Shown piece after piece: positions 1 to 12,300 of a DNA stretch of 64,000 nt. A program made the translations under genes and the position numbers. Position 1 is the first letter of the stretch. Each line of letters starts with the position of its first letter. The stretch is from contig NC_073692.1 in NCBI RefSeq assembly GCF_029784155.1, positions 429,393,324 to 429,457,323 of the forward strand. Direction: 5' to 3'. The notes below the pieces were generated by a model. The model was not told the DNA's origin. It did no database searches and saw only the letters and a list, made by a program, of their open reading frames with translations. The stretch comes from Uranotaenia lowii. Taxonomy: Eukaryota > Arthropoda > Insecta > Diptera > Culicidae.

Positions 1-1510
1 ACAAACTCCCTAGCCGAAGAGGGAGAAAATAGCTGCCGCAAATGGAGATATCCGATTATTTTATGACATTTCTCGCCGCCTTAGTGGTGCACGACGGTGT
101 CTTGTCCGATTCAATCCCGGTAACTGCTGAAGTGAGACATGGATGTATATTATCACCGTTACTTTTTTTAATCGTATTGGATGAGATTCTGACTGGATCG
201 ATCAGAAAAGCCCGATTTGCATTTTCGCGTCTCCGGAACATCAGGCGCTCACGTCAGATGTCTCTACGAACGAATGTTCGAATCTTTAACTCAAACATTC
301 AATCCGTATTGTTGCACGGGTGTGAAACTGCAAGTATTTGTAAACCGCTGCCTGCGGAATATCATCCGCGCTTGGTGGCCTGCAACTGGATCTCGAATGA
401 GGAACTACATCGCCGGTGTCATCAGAGGCCGCTAGAAATCGAGATTCGGGAACGTAAGTGGAGATGGATTTGGCACTAGACTGATTCTATTTGGGGTCAT
501 TTTTGAATTTCCCAAACCCTGGGGTCTTAAAAGCTTCGTCGTGGTCCAAAACTCATCCATGATTTTTTGCAGAATTTTTGAGTAACGTTTACATGAGTAA
601 ACTTGAACTTTTAGGTTTGTATGGAAAAATTGAATATTTTGTACTGAAAAATAAACATCGTTTTTGTTTCTTCTGCGGAACCGAGAGAGCTAAAGGTTTT
701 TGTGCCAATTTATAAAATTCCTAAGGGAAATTCACCGCTTAACAACTTTGTCCAAAACCGTAACTTCGTATCTTATTAGGCAAAAAAGTTATTAGCAGTT
801 TAATAGGGGTATGTCTTTTCGCATTGATAAACCATAAATTTAATTGACATCACTGCTGGAACCTCGTGAAATACTGCATGAAAAGTAGTCATGCAATACC
901 TCGCTAGGCACCCGCAGTGATGTCAATTGAATTTATGGTTTATCAATGCGTAAAGACATACCCCTATTAAACTGCTAATAACTTTTTTGCCTAATGAGAT
1001 ACAAAGTTAAGGTCCCCGACAAAATTGTTCAGCAGATAATTTCCCTTAGGAATTTTATAAATTGGCACAAAAACCATCAGCTGGCTCGGTTCCACAGACA
1101 AAACAAAAACGATGTTGCTTTTTCAGTACAAAATATTCAATTTTCCCATACAAACCTAAAAGTTCAAATTTACTCATGTAAACGTTACTCAAAAATTCTG
1201 CAAAAAATCATGGATGAGTTTTGGACCACGACGAAGCTTTTAATACCCCAGGGTTTGAGAAATTCAAAAATGACCCCAAATCGACTCAGTCTATTGGGCA
1301 CGCAATGCGAAAAGATGAGAACGAGATTTGCAGAGAGGCGCATGAATGGAATCTAGAGGGAAAACCGAAGGAAAGGCAGACACAGAAACTCGTGGCAGCG
1401 AAGACTAGCCGCCAAAATACGAACTGTCGACGAGAGTCTTGACTGGGACCAAGGGAATATGCTAGCCCCGGATCGTTAACAGTGGAGGTCTTTTACCACG
1501 GCCCTATGCA
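1..1510 (+). pseudogene. Non-LTR retrotransposon reverse transcriptase relic, interrupted by a foldback element
   Basis: Frames over 42-476 and 1294-1510 give the C-terminal part of a LINE reverse transcriptase. The RHGCILSPLLFLIVLDEIL segment (about residues 33-51) matches the common VRQGCxLSPLLF motif. It then jumps to FNSNIQSVLLHGCET and IRERKWRWI, so the block with the catalytic YADD is missing. After the inserted element the reading resumes as IGHAMRKDENEICREAHEWN, then LEGK, where the frame shifts. A CTALCTGES-like end lies near 1500. It is dead through internal deletion, frameshift and insertion. The family looks like the RT type with a WIGH...GRPR...TW tail that is common in mosquitoes; the clade name is not certain. 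Confidence 0.75.
477..1293. mobile_element. Foldback DNA transposon, copy 1
   Basis: Two arms of about 380 bp (477-856 and 915-1293) are near-perfect reverse complements around a 58-bp spacer. Terminal repeats read TAGACTGAKTCKATTTGGGG. The flanks TTTGGCAC (469-476) and TTGGGCAC (1294-1301) are an 8-bp target duplication with one mismatch. They fall in the LINE codons for Trp-Ile-Gly-His, so the insertion date is later than the LINE. No transposase is encoded. The superfamily is uncertain (hAT and P elements make 8-bp duplications). Confidence 0.8.
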
Positions 1511-3224
1511 CCGGAGAATCGACGAGGGACCATTAAGTAAAGAAGTAAGTTATGAAGAAGGGAGGGTTCAAAGTTTGAAAAAACTTCTGTGATGAGACGA
1601 GTAAGTTAGCTCAGAAAATCGTTTTATTCTTATTTACATTGCAAAACAGAATATGATAATGATAAAATCTCCAGTAATACCGAAAAAAGGTAGGTTTTCC
1701 AGCGATCAAATGGTCAACGTGTTATTGGAAATGATCTATCAGAATGAGGTTAAGCTTAATAGTTAAAAGATATGACTCTCTACCTTTATCCAGGCCCGGC
1801 CCACTCGCTAACATGAGGAAATACTTAAGGCATTTCGGTAAAAGTAAAGTAAAAATGCAATGTTTAGATAGAAAATAAAAACGAAATCATTTTATTGTCT
1901 TAATTTTTGCATCGACAGAACTGATGAAAATCGTTCCGGTAACACTTGGCTGAATCTTCAAATATCACCACAATTACTCTGACTGAGGATACGAATGTTC
2001 AAACCGTAAATGGCTGCTTACCACTCAAACACTCTACATGTGTGGTGACTTTTCGAGGGTTGATCCAATGCGGGGCGCTACCGGAATTTTGATATTAAGT
2101 TCCATTTACTATCTGATTCAGTAACCGAAATTTACCGAATGCGTTGTACAGGATGCAAGTTTCTTACAAGCTATTAATATATTTGATTTGTTCATTTCCA
2201 TTTTTTGTTCTAAAGCACATCATATACAAACACTAACGACTGACTTTAAGCTAAACTACCTTATCTGATTTGCTAAATATATAATATATCGCCATTTTCT
2301 TTTTTATACTTAAGTATATAGTGATCCACGAATGTATATATAGAATATCATCTACATTTTGCAGGTGTATATAAAAGTTGCACCTCATAACGCGAATCTT
2401 GATTTAAAGGGGGAATCCCGTTCCAAACAACACTTTGGCTAAAGAGTAACACGATTTCATCGATAACAGTAAGTAGTTTTCTCTTTCTTTCGCTCAATCT
2501 CTTACTCATGCTAGCTGTCCAACTTTTCTCCTACAGGGAATGAAAATTTCGATTCTGATGAAAAGTAAAAGGGAAGAATTTTTAAAATGCAACACGCGAA
2601 CAAACCATCTCAGTTGGCTGTGCTGGCACAGTTTGTTCTGTTCTGAAGAAATTCAAAACAAAATAAGAAGGTATCATCTGTTAAATCATCAGAAGTAATG
2701 GTAAGTACGATTGAGGTTCGGAAACTTTAAACTTAAACCAACCACTCCGTGGCCAGCGGGAAGGACAGTTTAGTCATCCGAAATCCTGCATATAATCCGT
2801 TATCATGCTCACTATTCCTACAGTGGTAGCTTTGGTAAACACTATCAGTATCACTAGGCTTTCTTGTTATCTTTGGCTTGCAGTAGCTTGCAGCGTCCAC
2901 ATCTAATAGCAAATTATCTCCTAGTTTATGTTGTTCGTTTGTATCATACTCAGTACCGCTAGAAGAACGACGTACACCATTATGGTTATTATGACTATGC
3001 TTACTGGTAGTAGTAGCTATGCTGAGATTAGTGATATTCTGGTTGGAATTGTAGCAGTAATAGTAGTACTTCGGGGAACAACTACAGTTCGTTGGTGAAT
3101 CGATACGATTAAAGCAATAGTTATAACGGCAGCAGCTGCAGCAACAATGGCAGCAGCAACAATGACGAGGTTGACGTTCCGGATAAGCCGCCTCGCGGTC
3201 ACTCGTTTTCCTGGGGCAATCATG
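1511..3224 (-). other. SerT 3' UTR and downstream flank
   Basis: No coding potential. The part next to the stop codon (about 3000-3200) is rich in GCT/GTT/ATT triplet runs, which give a spurious 68-codon frame on the minus strand. AATAAA hexamers on the minus strand lie at 1896-1891 and 1628-1623. Either could end a 1.3-1.6 kb 3' UTR, but neither is supported by more than the hexamer. The segment 2280-2400 is very AT-rich. Confidence 0.4.
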
Positions 3225-3305
3225 TCAGACGGCCGTGCCCGAGTACGTCTGCCCTGGTATGGCCGACTGTATCAAAGGTTCCGGCTTGAACGTTTGATGG
3301 AGACG
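3225..3305 (-). CDS. SerT: SerT coding exon 7: cytoplasmic C-terminal tail and stop
   Basis: Encodes residues 703-728 and TGA at 3227-3225. The acceptor is ACATTTAG|CGTCTC after a 69-bp intron. The tail reads [10 protein letters not shown] and ends GQTYSGTAV. It aligns with the fly tail, which also has an RL-x-x-(S/T)-F start and a PGQ-G-T end. The short tail after TM12 is usual for the family. This exon decides the end of the protein, and downstream sequence on the minus strand is 3' UTR. Confidence 0.9.
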   Translation of the reverse strand, partial: RLHQTFKPEPLIQSAIPGQTYSGTAV

Positions 3306-6300
3306 CTAAATGTGTTAAAGAAAGTAACGATACATGAGTCACTCGATTTGATCAACAAAGCTTCCAATACTCACATCCTTGCAGTTTCCTCTGCTTCTCA
3401 TAAATTTATAGATAACATACAATGGAATGCATAACACCGACGATAACGTCAGAATCCAACCTGCGGCAGTACTCCACTCCGGATACGTATATTCGCCTTC
3501 GAGCATGGATTCGTAACCCAGCAGGGAGAAGACGAGGATGCACTAAGGAAGAAAACAAATTCATCAAAATCAGTAGAATCTTTTGTTTGAAAAACGCTCA
3601 TCAACTTACGAACAAAAACGTTGGGCTGATGTACTTCCAGCAGATGCGCCAAAATAGCGAGGGCTTCTTGCCCAGCATCTGTTCGATGTCGGCGGAGAAA
3701 TTTTCCACCCCGTAGAACCAGAACACGCCAGCCGCTTCGACAAACACCACAAACAGGATCGCTAACCCCGGCCCGTACACGTTCAGGAAGTTGACCAGAT
3801 AAACGCCACCCTGGAAGGGAAAATGTTTAGAAATTAACAATTTACAGTATGACCCAATATCTACACTCGGGTGAGGGGATTCACAGGCTTAAACAGGCTT
3901 AAAAATACGCCCATATCAAATACATAATCGAGAAGGTTCAAATACAGACTGTTCGGGGGCTAAAGATCCTACAGAAAACTTTCATATTCTCTTCCAGCCA
4001 TGTTTGGGTCCATTTCGAGGTATGACTTGGGCAGCATATTGTTGGAAAACGACATTCTCGGGTTCACCGAAGTGTGCCCGAATTCGCGGAAGCACTTGGT
4101 TCTTCAAAATGTCCTTGTAGACTTCAGTTATACATCTTTGAAACCAGCTTTCATGAAAACAGGATGCATCTTCAATCCCTTAGAAAGGATCACTCCACTG
4201 CCGTGATGTGACCAAGTGACGAACTTCCATTTTTATCTGTTGTAACTTTTTGACGCCATTTTTCACAGTTTTTTTAAAGCTTTCAAATACTCTGGACAGT
4301 TTTTTGATATTCCATATAGTTTTCGAGTAAATTCAGAAAAACAAAGGGGCGAATGTGCCATTTTGACGCCGATGTTACTAATATCCGTTAATCCATGGGA
4401 GAGATACGGAAAACTCTTGCAGTTCTAATAATTTTGAAGCGATTTTCAGAAATTTAGGACATCTTGACATGATGATATTTTAAAAGAAAGGACATCCCTC
4501 CCACATCAATAACTGGGGGGGGGAGTCCCATATAAAATAATTTAAGTTTTTTAAGGCGATCATTTTTTATTTTATCAAATTAATCAGTTTTTTTCAATGT
4601 TTTGTTTGCTACGTCACAAACGATCATGAGCGTCATTCACCGACAATGTTTCATTGATTCAAAAAATCACAATCAACATAGTTTCCTCGAACGAACATGT
4701 ACATACGACATATTTCAATCACATTTGCGCAAACGTCTTTTTGTTATTTAATTAGCTAAAATCTTCGAGAAATAATTTTGAACTATGCTCATTGAGCGTT
4801 AAAAACAATAATCCGATCAAATATCAAGCAGAGGTTGCCATGCAAGGGCATTTGAGTTTTTTCATTGACCGGGATTATGGCCTGCCATCGAGCATGGATG
4901 ACCAAACTATGACCTGTCGACCACATTTGGCCCGCGGCTGTTTTATTGGTGCCAGCCAAGCTCTTTTTGAAACTACTATGATCTCAGAATTGTATGTTTT
5001 TCTTGGTTTACACCATTTGAACAAAAATTTACATAAATCATCATCAACTTCATTCGAAATGAAAGTCGGAAGACCTTGATTTGATATGATGTAATTTTAC
5101 AAAAAGGTTACCATCACTGAACAAAGGATCAATTACAATTCCAATCAAAGTATTCAAATTCTCAAAATTGTACAATATTTCTCGCATTTACAGCAGGAAA
5201 CAGCATTTTTGCAGCCTATGTTTTAATAACTGATTTTAGAAGATTGTGGCGTCTTGAATATAAATTATTTGTCAGATTCAATCTATCACATCTAAATTTA
5301 AAATTCATTAGTTTTAAGTAAAATCGATCATTGATAACTAATAAATAAATTAAAGCTACGTGAAACTAAAACCATCTGTAAATTTGATTATTATCCTTTA
5401 TTCAATCACGGATTCAGATCTTGCTTAGCTATTTGTTTCAGAGATACGTTTAAAAAATAAAATTTTACAATTTTTACAATTTAGAATAGATGAGATTACA
5501 ACTATTTCTAACATTATTCAAAAAAGTCTTTGAGTATTTGAAATTGAAGGTTTTCAATCATTTAATAACTTGGTTGCAGACGATTCGACGTATGCCTAAA
5601 AATAAAAGATCCAAATTGGCTTAAACCTTTATTTAAAATTCCATCAAATTTACCGTATTTCTGCAGGATTGAAAAGAATTGACAAAAAGAAAACTACTGT
5701 AATTTTTTTCACAGATTACAAAATTTTACGCGGTCTTTTGAAAAGTTGTTCATTGAGTTAAAAATTTTGTTTTCAAAATCTTTTAAATATTCCATATTGT
5801 TTGCCAAAAAAGTTCACAAATTTATTTTATGAATTTTTAATAAGAGTTATTTCGAAAACAAGAATCATATTAGTGAAAATTAGCTCCTATAGTCTCCTTA
5901 GAAAATGTAAATTTTGTTGCTTTGTGTTATCTGGACTTTCCATCACATAATTGGCCATTTTTCCGATAATCTTTTTTTTATAACATGCATTGGTTTTTAA
6001 GTGGTCTCCACAGTTGTTTGAGCGTTATGAGTTCAAACGAACGGACTCTACCTTCAATTTTGGGGAGTTTGTGGGGCCTCAGAAAAACAGATCGTATCAA
6101 ACTTTAAAAATTCTCCGAATTACATTCAGTCCATAATTAAAATTAATTTTTAAAAAGTTTGTTTTAAAGACATCGATTATCCATCAAAATTTAACAACAT
6201 TTGCTTATTATTTAAATACCTGAAACTCTGGAATGCAAGTATTTAACATTTGTTTTTTTGCTCGCAAAAGATATATTTAAGAAAATTAAACCATTTTTCA

Positions 6301-9300
6301 ATAGCTTAGTATTAATAACGTGTTCTTAAATATTTAATAGAATTCATTTAATGTCCCGATACCCATATCAAATCAAAATTTGGTATCATGAAAAATTCCA
6401 CTGAAATTTTTTTTTTCTGTGCTTATGCTTATGACACAGACACAGCCAGATCTTGTCAACACCCCGGTGAGTTGTAAAAGTACATTTACTACTCATCTTT
6501 ACACGGCCAGGCCCACTGTGCAGTATTAAACGCAGAGACAAACTGGAACACAGGGGAGGAAGAATCGTGGACAACTGTACTATACGTTTCCATGATAAGT
6601 TATGTCTATCGTTGAGAGCTCATTTGCTAGAAAGTAACGTGTTTCTGGATGCCGGTCCTTGATTACTCTTTCTCAATTCGTATGGAAATGAGGTTATTTC
6701 ACACAGAAACTCAAAATCTAAAGTACTTGATAAAAAAATGTTCTGTATTAAACATCAAAAAACATATGTTAATATTTTCCTCAGATTTTAAATTTGTAAA
6801 TTTTGAATTTCTCTGTACCTCATTAATGGTCTTCGACCTTGGACATAGCGGCCATTACTGGAAACATTAGAAACAGAAAAAAATTAGAACCTTCATATAA
6901 TCTTTTGAAACTTACTCTTTCAAAAGATTTCATGGTAAAAATCATAAAAATGATATTACCATATGCGTACCTTTTCATTAAAAATAGAAAAAAAAAACAA
7001 AGACCAATAAGGGTGGAACAAATATAAATTCTCCCCTCTCCCCTCTTCGAAATTTCCAAAAAACCCGAAGGGGGAAATAAATAAAGTTTGAAGAAATTTA
7101 TGTAAATTTCAAAAACAAATTCCAATATCTGAAAGATTACAAGATCAAAAAACAAATTTAAGAAGATGAGAGTTATTTCACCTTTTGTATTCTTGATTTG
7201 ATTGAATCATTCGATAAAAAATTACTTGTTTCATAGGTTTTGTGCAATGATATAGTATGCAATTGAGTTGCATACAATCTTCCATGCAACTTATGCCAAT
7301 TTATTTGTTTTTCGCATTATTTTTTATTGTTCCCCACACCCTCCTACCTCTCGCGATATTTTTGAAATCTACAAACATTCTTCCTTCCTTCATAGTTAAA
7401 TTTCTGCAAAACAAATGACGAACTTGACAATAATCAATATAATTTTATGCAAAAAAAAACCCGTATTACCACTTTCGATTCCATCAACCAAAACCAATTG
7501 AATTTCCAAACATTCATGGAACTCTTTTTGTGTCCACCAATTTTGATAAATTTATAATTTAAAAATTAGAATATATGAAAATATGTTACCGTAAAACGGG
7601 ATAATTTTGATCACCGGGGTAAACTTGACCAACAATAAACTTTTCCACATTATCATCAATAACTCAGTTTATAGTTTGAATTTTTGAAAAATGTTTTCTA
7701 CGTTTGAAAGCCTATTAATTGAGTATCAAATAGGCAAAACTTGGATTGTTTTTGAAATTTATTCCTGTTAGTAAAAATCTAATTTCAAAATCTTAAAATA
7801 TCTATTTTTTCAAAGACTCGCAAACAAACAGCTCTCCTGATGATACTAAAAAGAGAAACTTCCGGCGAACCGTCCCCCTTGCAGTTGAAACAAAAACAGC
7901 GCTCGGCAAAAACCCTATAAAACGATATCAGTTTTCACATCGAACTTTCTCTGGCACGATACACATTCGTGGGATATTCGGTAAAAGCTACTCATTTCAA
8001 ATTTCTTCATAATTTACATTTTTAACATAGTAAACTTATGCATTTTCTCACGGAACGGACGAAAACACAAACGAGTGCGTCGCCCAAAACTCATGGCTTA
8101 CTACCTGGAATTTTTTTTTCTGTGTGCAATAAAAAAGTAAATTTTTGGATTCAACTCGACCTCCTCTGCTTTAAATATTTTTTTGTAAATAATCTTTAAA
8201 ATGTCGAAAGGTTATAAACGGTACAATGTTTCAACAATTCCATTCCATGTAATTTTTTTATTTTAATTTGAAACATTTTCAGGGAGACTGGTAAACTTAA
8301 AAAACTTGTGTAATGGACGACGATTTGACATTTATGGAATTAATAATGAAGGTTGCAAATCGTTTGAGAGAATTCGTTAAAAAAATCATTGAACAAAAAT
8401 TTCTTACTAAGATGAATCTATACTTGAAGCACACATATGCAGTAATTTAACGTATTCTGTTTTTTTTCTTTGAATATTAAGCGAAAAAAAAACTTGTTTG
8501 GCGGAAGGAAGACTACTATCCATCGATTTCAATTTTTTTAGCTCCCTGTGTAATGAAAACGCAAAATATTTAGTCAATTTTCTACAGTCAAAGATAAAGC
8601 TTATTATACTTATCCAGCAACAAATTAAAGCCATCTTTTATTCGCAGATAGCTAAGATACTCCTCCAGACAGTTTTATTTGGAAGTTATTTTAAGTTTCA
8701 CAACTTTTAAAAGTAATTTTAGAGCCGATGCCAAACGTGTTTAGAACCAATTCGCCGAACCTTTGTTTTTCGATCTTTTGCAACACGGTAAAACAAGGCA
8801 ATGCAGAACGACGGAAAAACCTAATTGCATTAAAAATGAGAAAGTCATCTTACGTCTTAAATTCAAACCATGGCGTTAAACTTATTTATTGATGAAATTA
8901 AACCAGCTTTTGGCCATAATAGAATACATGTGTATCAATGGTTTGCAGTTGCAATGGAATTACTCAATTTTGTTTCTATTGATTCATACAACCTTATCAA
9001 AACTAACACTAGATTTGTTGTAAATAATAAACAACTTTATTTCCTATTCTTCCTAATGAGTTTCCATAGCGCTTAACAATTGACTCCGTGATGGCGTCGT
9101 ATGTTTTCAGACTAACTTCGTTAAAACTTTAGCTGTCATCGAAACGGATAATCGAATCTGACGAATGATTTTTTTTCTGAAAGTAAAAAAGGGTATAAAA
9201 TGCTTTTTAAAAGTCCATCCACAGTACCGTTAATTTTTCAATAGAAATGGGATGCATGCGCACTGAAACTTCCCCTCTGAACCTTCATAAAAATTTATTT

Positions 9301-12300
9301 TGATAATATTTTTTGTTCAAATTTTCTAACTAACAAACAATCATTTCAAAAAATTTGAAATCTATAAAATATTTGTGACCTAAATTTACCAACGCAACAC
9401 TTCGTAACGGTCATGTCTACCCCCTGACTCTTTTAAGGATCCAAAACAACGTGATTTATATTAACTTTTAAAGAATTTTACATTGAGTTCTCAACATCAC
9501 ATGAAAAGTAATCTGTTAACCAGTGCAGTGCAATTATCAAAATCTAATTTAAGAAACTCCTTTCATTGCGATTAAAAACATAAACAAAACCCAAACCCTA
9601 ATGGTGTTTTTGCAACATTTCTAAGCTAGCTAACAGCTAACTGTTAGTAGTTTACAGGAGCAACGTTTTTGTTAATAAAAATTAAAACAGTATAACGGTC
9701 CTTCAGAAATCCGAAAAACCTAATACATATCAATCTTTGTGACAGTCAATGGAAAATTTAAACAACATTTAGATTCCAAATTTACCGATGTTGCTGCCCT
9801 TTTTCTATACAAATATAACGGTACTGTATCTTAGTACGTGTAACAGAGTTTATCAATTTCTTAGCATAATTTATAATACATTTTTCGTTATTCGGGACTA
9901 TGATCGTCTTTATTTTGCCGGACCGATCAAATTTTCTCTCCTACCGAAGCATTGATGTCACCACAAATCGCCTGGCTCCCCGAACAATCAACACCTCCTA
10001 TGTATTTCAACACTTATCAGCCTCGTTAATCAGCTCAATTTCAATTAGCGTCTCTTCCATCGACTCAAACACCCGTCAATTATCCGCACGATTTGAAGCT
10101 TCCCTTTGTTTTTTCCTGCAGAAAACAGGAAAACCCCGGACAGCGCAACAAAAGAAAGAATCTTCACCCAGCCCTGCTTGGAAGAGTCGGAAGAATCTCA
10201 ATGCGTTGCGGTATGCGGTTTTTGTAGATTTCCGATTTCCAGATCGAATGGCAAACAACAGTAGCTCTTGCGGATGTAGCACCGTTTGTTGGAGAAAGGG
10301 GAAGAATCGTTTAGCATCCCGAACATTGAAAGTCCATCAAGGTTGTCTCCTTCCAGGGAGAATCCAAACTGGACAAGACGGATACTGTTAACGATAAGGA
10401 GGGGGTAAAAGGAATCGAGTCACACTCGAAAAGCCGAACCGTGAAGGGGGGTTTTCTTCCGTGTACCTATAGAAGAATCAAGAAAAATCTAGCAGAATAA
10501 ATAAAACTTAACCGCTCTCACTATCTTATAGTGGAAGCTACTTTGCGACGTCCAATCGGTAAAGAAGAATCAATTCAATCTCGAATCTTGGAGAGGTTCC
10601 GGCTCCGGCTCCAACAAGCAGCATCGAGCGGACTCTTGAGAAAGAAGTTTGTTGAAGAAAGTACGAAAGAAAGACAGGCCAGGCAGGAGTGAGTCTCGTG
10701 AGAAAACCGCCGGCGATTGCCGTCCAAACGATTTGAATTGTTAACAGATAAGAGCCGGAAAACTAGGACAGAACCCCGGTAGGATTGTGAGGTTGTGGGT
10801 GTGTTTCCCTTCACTTCTTTTATCCACTTTTTTGCTGCCAAGTATCCTGCTGATGCTGCTTCGAATGTTTGGTCCCCAACTCCGGTAAGGTGGAAGACAG
10901 CCGAGTGGACAAAGGCCAATGGCAGTGGAAGTAAGGCGACGACAGACAGACGTAAAGGGATAAATAATGTTTGTGTTAATTTAATCACTCGTAGCCGGAA
11001 CTGAGAGGAAGCAACAGTTACGCTTTACTATCAATTTCATGTTTAAATGCATGAAGATCTGGGGCCCGTTCGTGCCCCGAGCAGTGGAAGATGCTCGATA
11101 GGAATGTTTGTTGAACTCTATATTTGCTCTATATTTGAAATGTAGAAAGACAAATTGTACTTTATATAGAAAATAACAATCTTTTCAATGAAAATCAGTC
11201 AGGCTATAGATCTGGACAAAGCACTAAAGGAGCTATGATTAAAATATGCGATGATATTCTAAAATCTCTTGACGAAGGAAATAATGTTATTCTCGTGCTC
11301 TTAGACTGCACAAAAGCATTTGATACTATTTCTCATAGAAAAATGAGTGAAAAACTAAACAATAATTTTAATTTTTTGCCATCGGCTGTTAAATTGATTT
11401 CTTCCTATTTAGAAAACAGACAACAAGCTGTCTTTTGTAACAACAAAATATCTAGTTTTCTATCAGTGAGTTCCTGAGTGCCTCAGGGCTCTGTTCTAGG
11501 ACCAATGTTATTCAGCCTATACATCAACGACCTTCCTAACAAAATCCAGTTTTGTTCAATACACATTTTTGCAGACGATATTTAGCTTTATATATCTTGC
11601 AAAGATGCGAATATTCACGATATAAGTCGTCTTGTAAATAACGATTTAGAATCACTGCGTTCTTGGGCATCAGCTCGTTTCTTAACTTAAAATGACTTCC
11701 AATCTAATGCCTTATTTATCACGCGTGGAAACGAATCAGAAAGCCCAACCATAAAACTAGGAAATGATCGTATTGAGTTCGTCGAAAAAGCAATCAGCTT
11801 AGGGTTTACAATAAACAAAAAGTTTTCATGGGATAACCATGCTCTTGTTCAGTGCGGAAAAGTTTACGGCACGTTGAGAAACTTACGACTAAAAGCAGAC
11901 CTTTAAAATGAGAATGTTAAGCTAAAACTTTTTAAATCGTTTATATTACCATACTTTATATCCATCGATTTTCTTCTGCCTTCCGTTACAGCGCAAACAC
12001 TTGATAGAATCAAAGTTGCTTTAAATAACTGTGTGCGTTTTGTTTACAACCTTTCTCGATATGATAGAGTCTCACATCTGCAACATAAACTTTTGGGATT
12101 CTCTTTTTACGATTTCATAAAAGCTCGATCGTGTATAATTTTCAAACAAATAATAACTACAAAATGTCCCAAATATTTGCATTCAAAATTGCAGCCTTTT
12201 CGAAGTTCGCGTGTTATACATTTTTTGATTCCTTCTTACACGACTGCGTCATACGGTAGGTCTTTTTTTGTTAGAAAATTGTTGAAAATTGGAATTCATT

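Noticed and set aside
3017..3223. 68-codon minus-strand frame with Ala/Ile/Val runs after the SerT stop
   Set aside because: It is produced by triplet-rich sequence in the 3' UTR, in another frame, with no family similarity.
3449..3652. 67-codon minus-strand frame across SerT exons 5-6
   Set aside because: It reads through the 67-bp intron in the wrong frame. The correct frames of both exons match SerT, and the GT-AG borders are clear.
4508..4517. G-run as a G-quadruplex
   Set aside because: A single run of G without three further runs nearby cannot form an intramolecular quadruplex.
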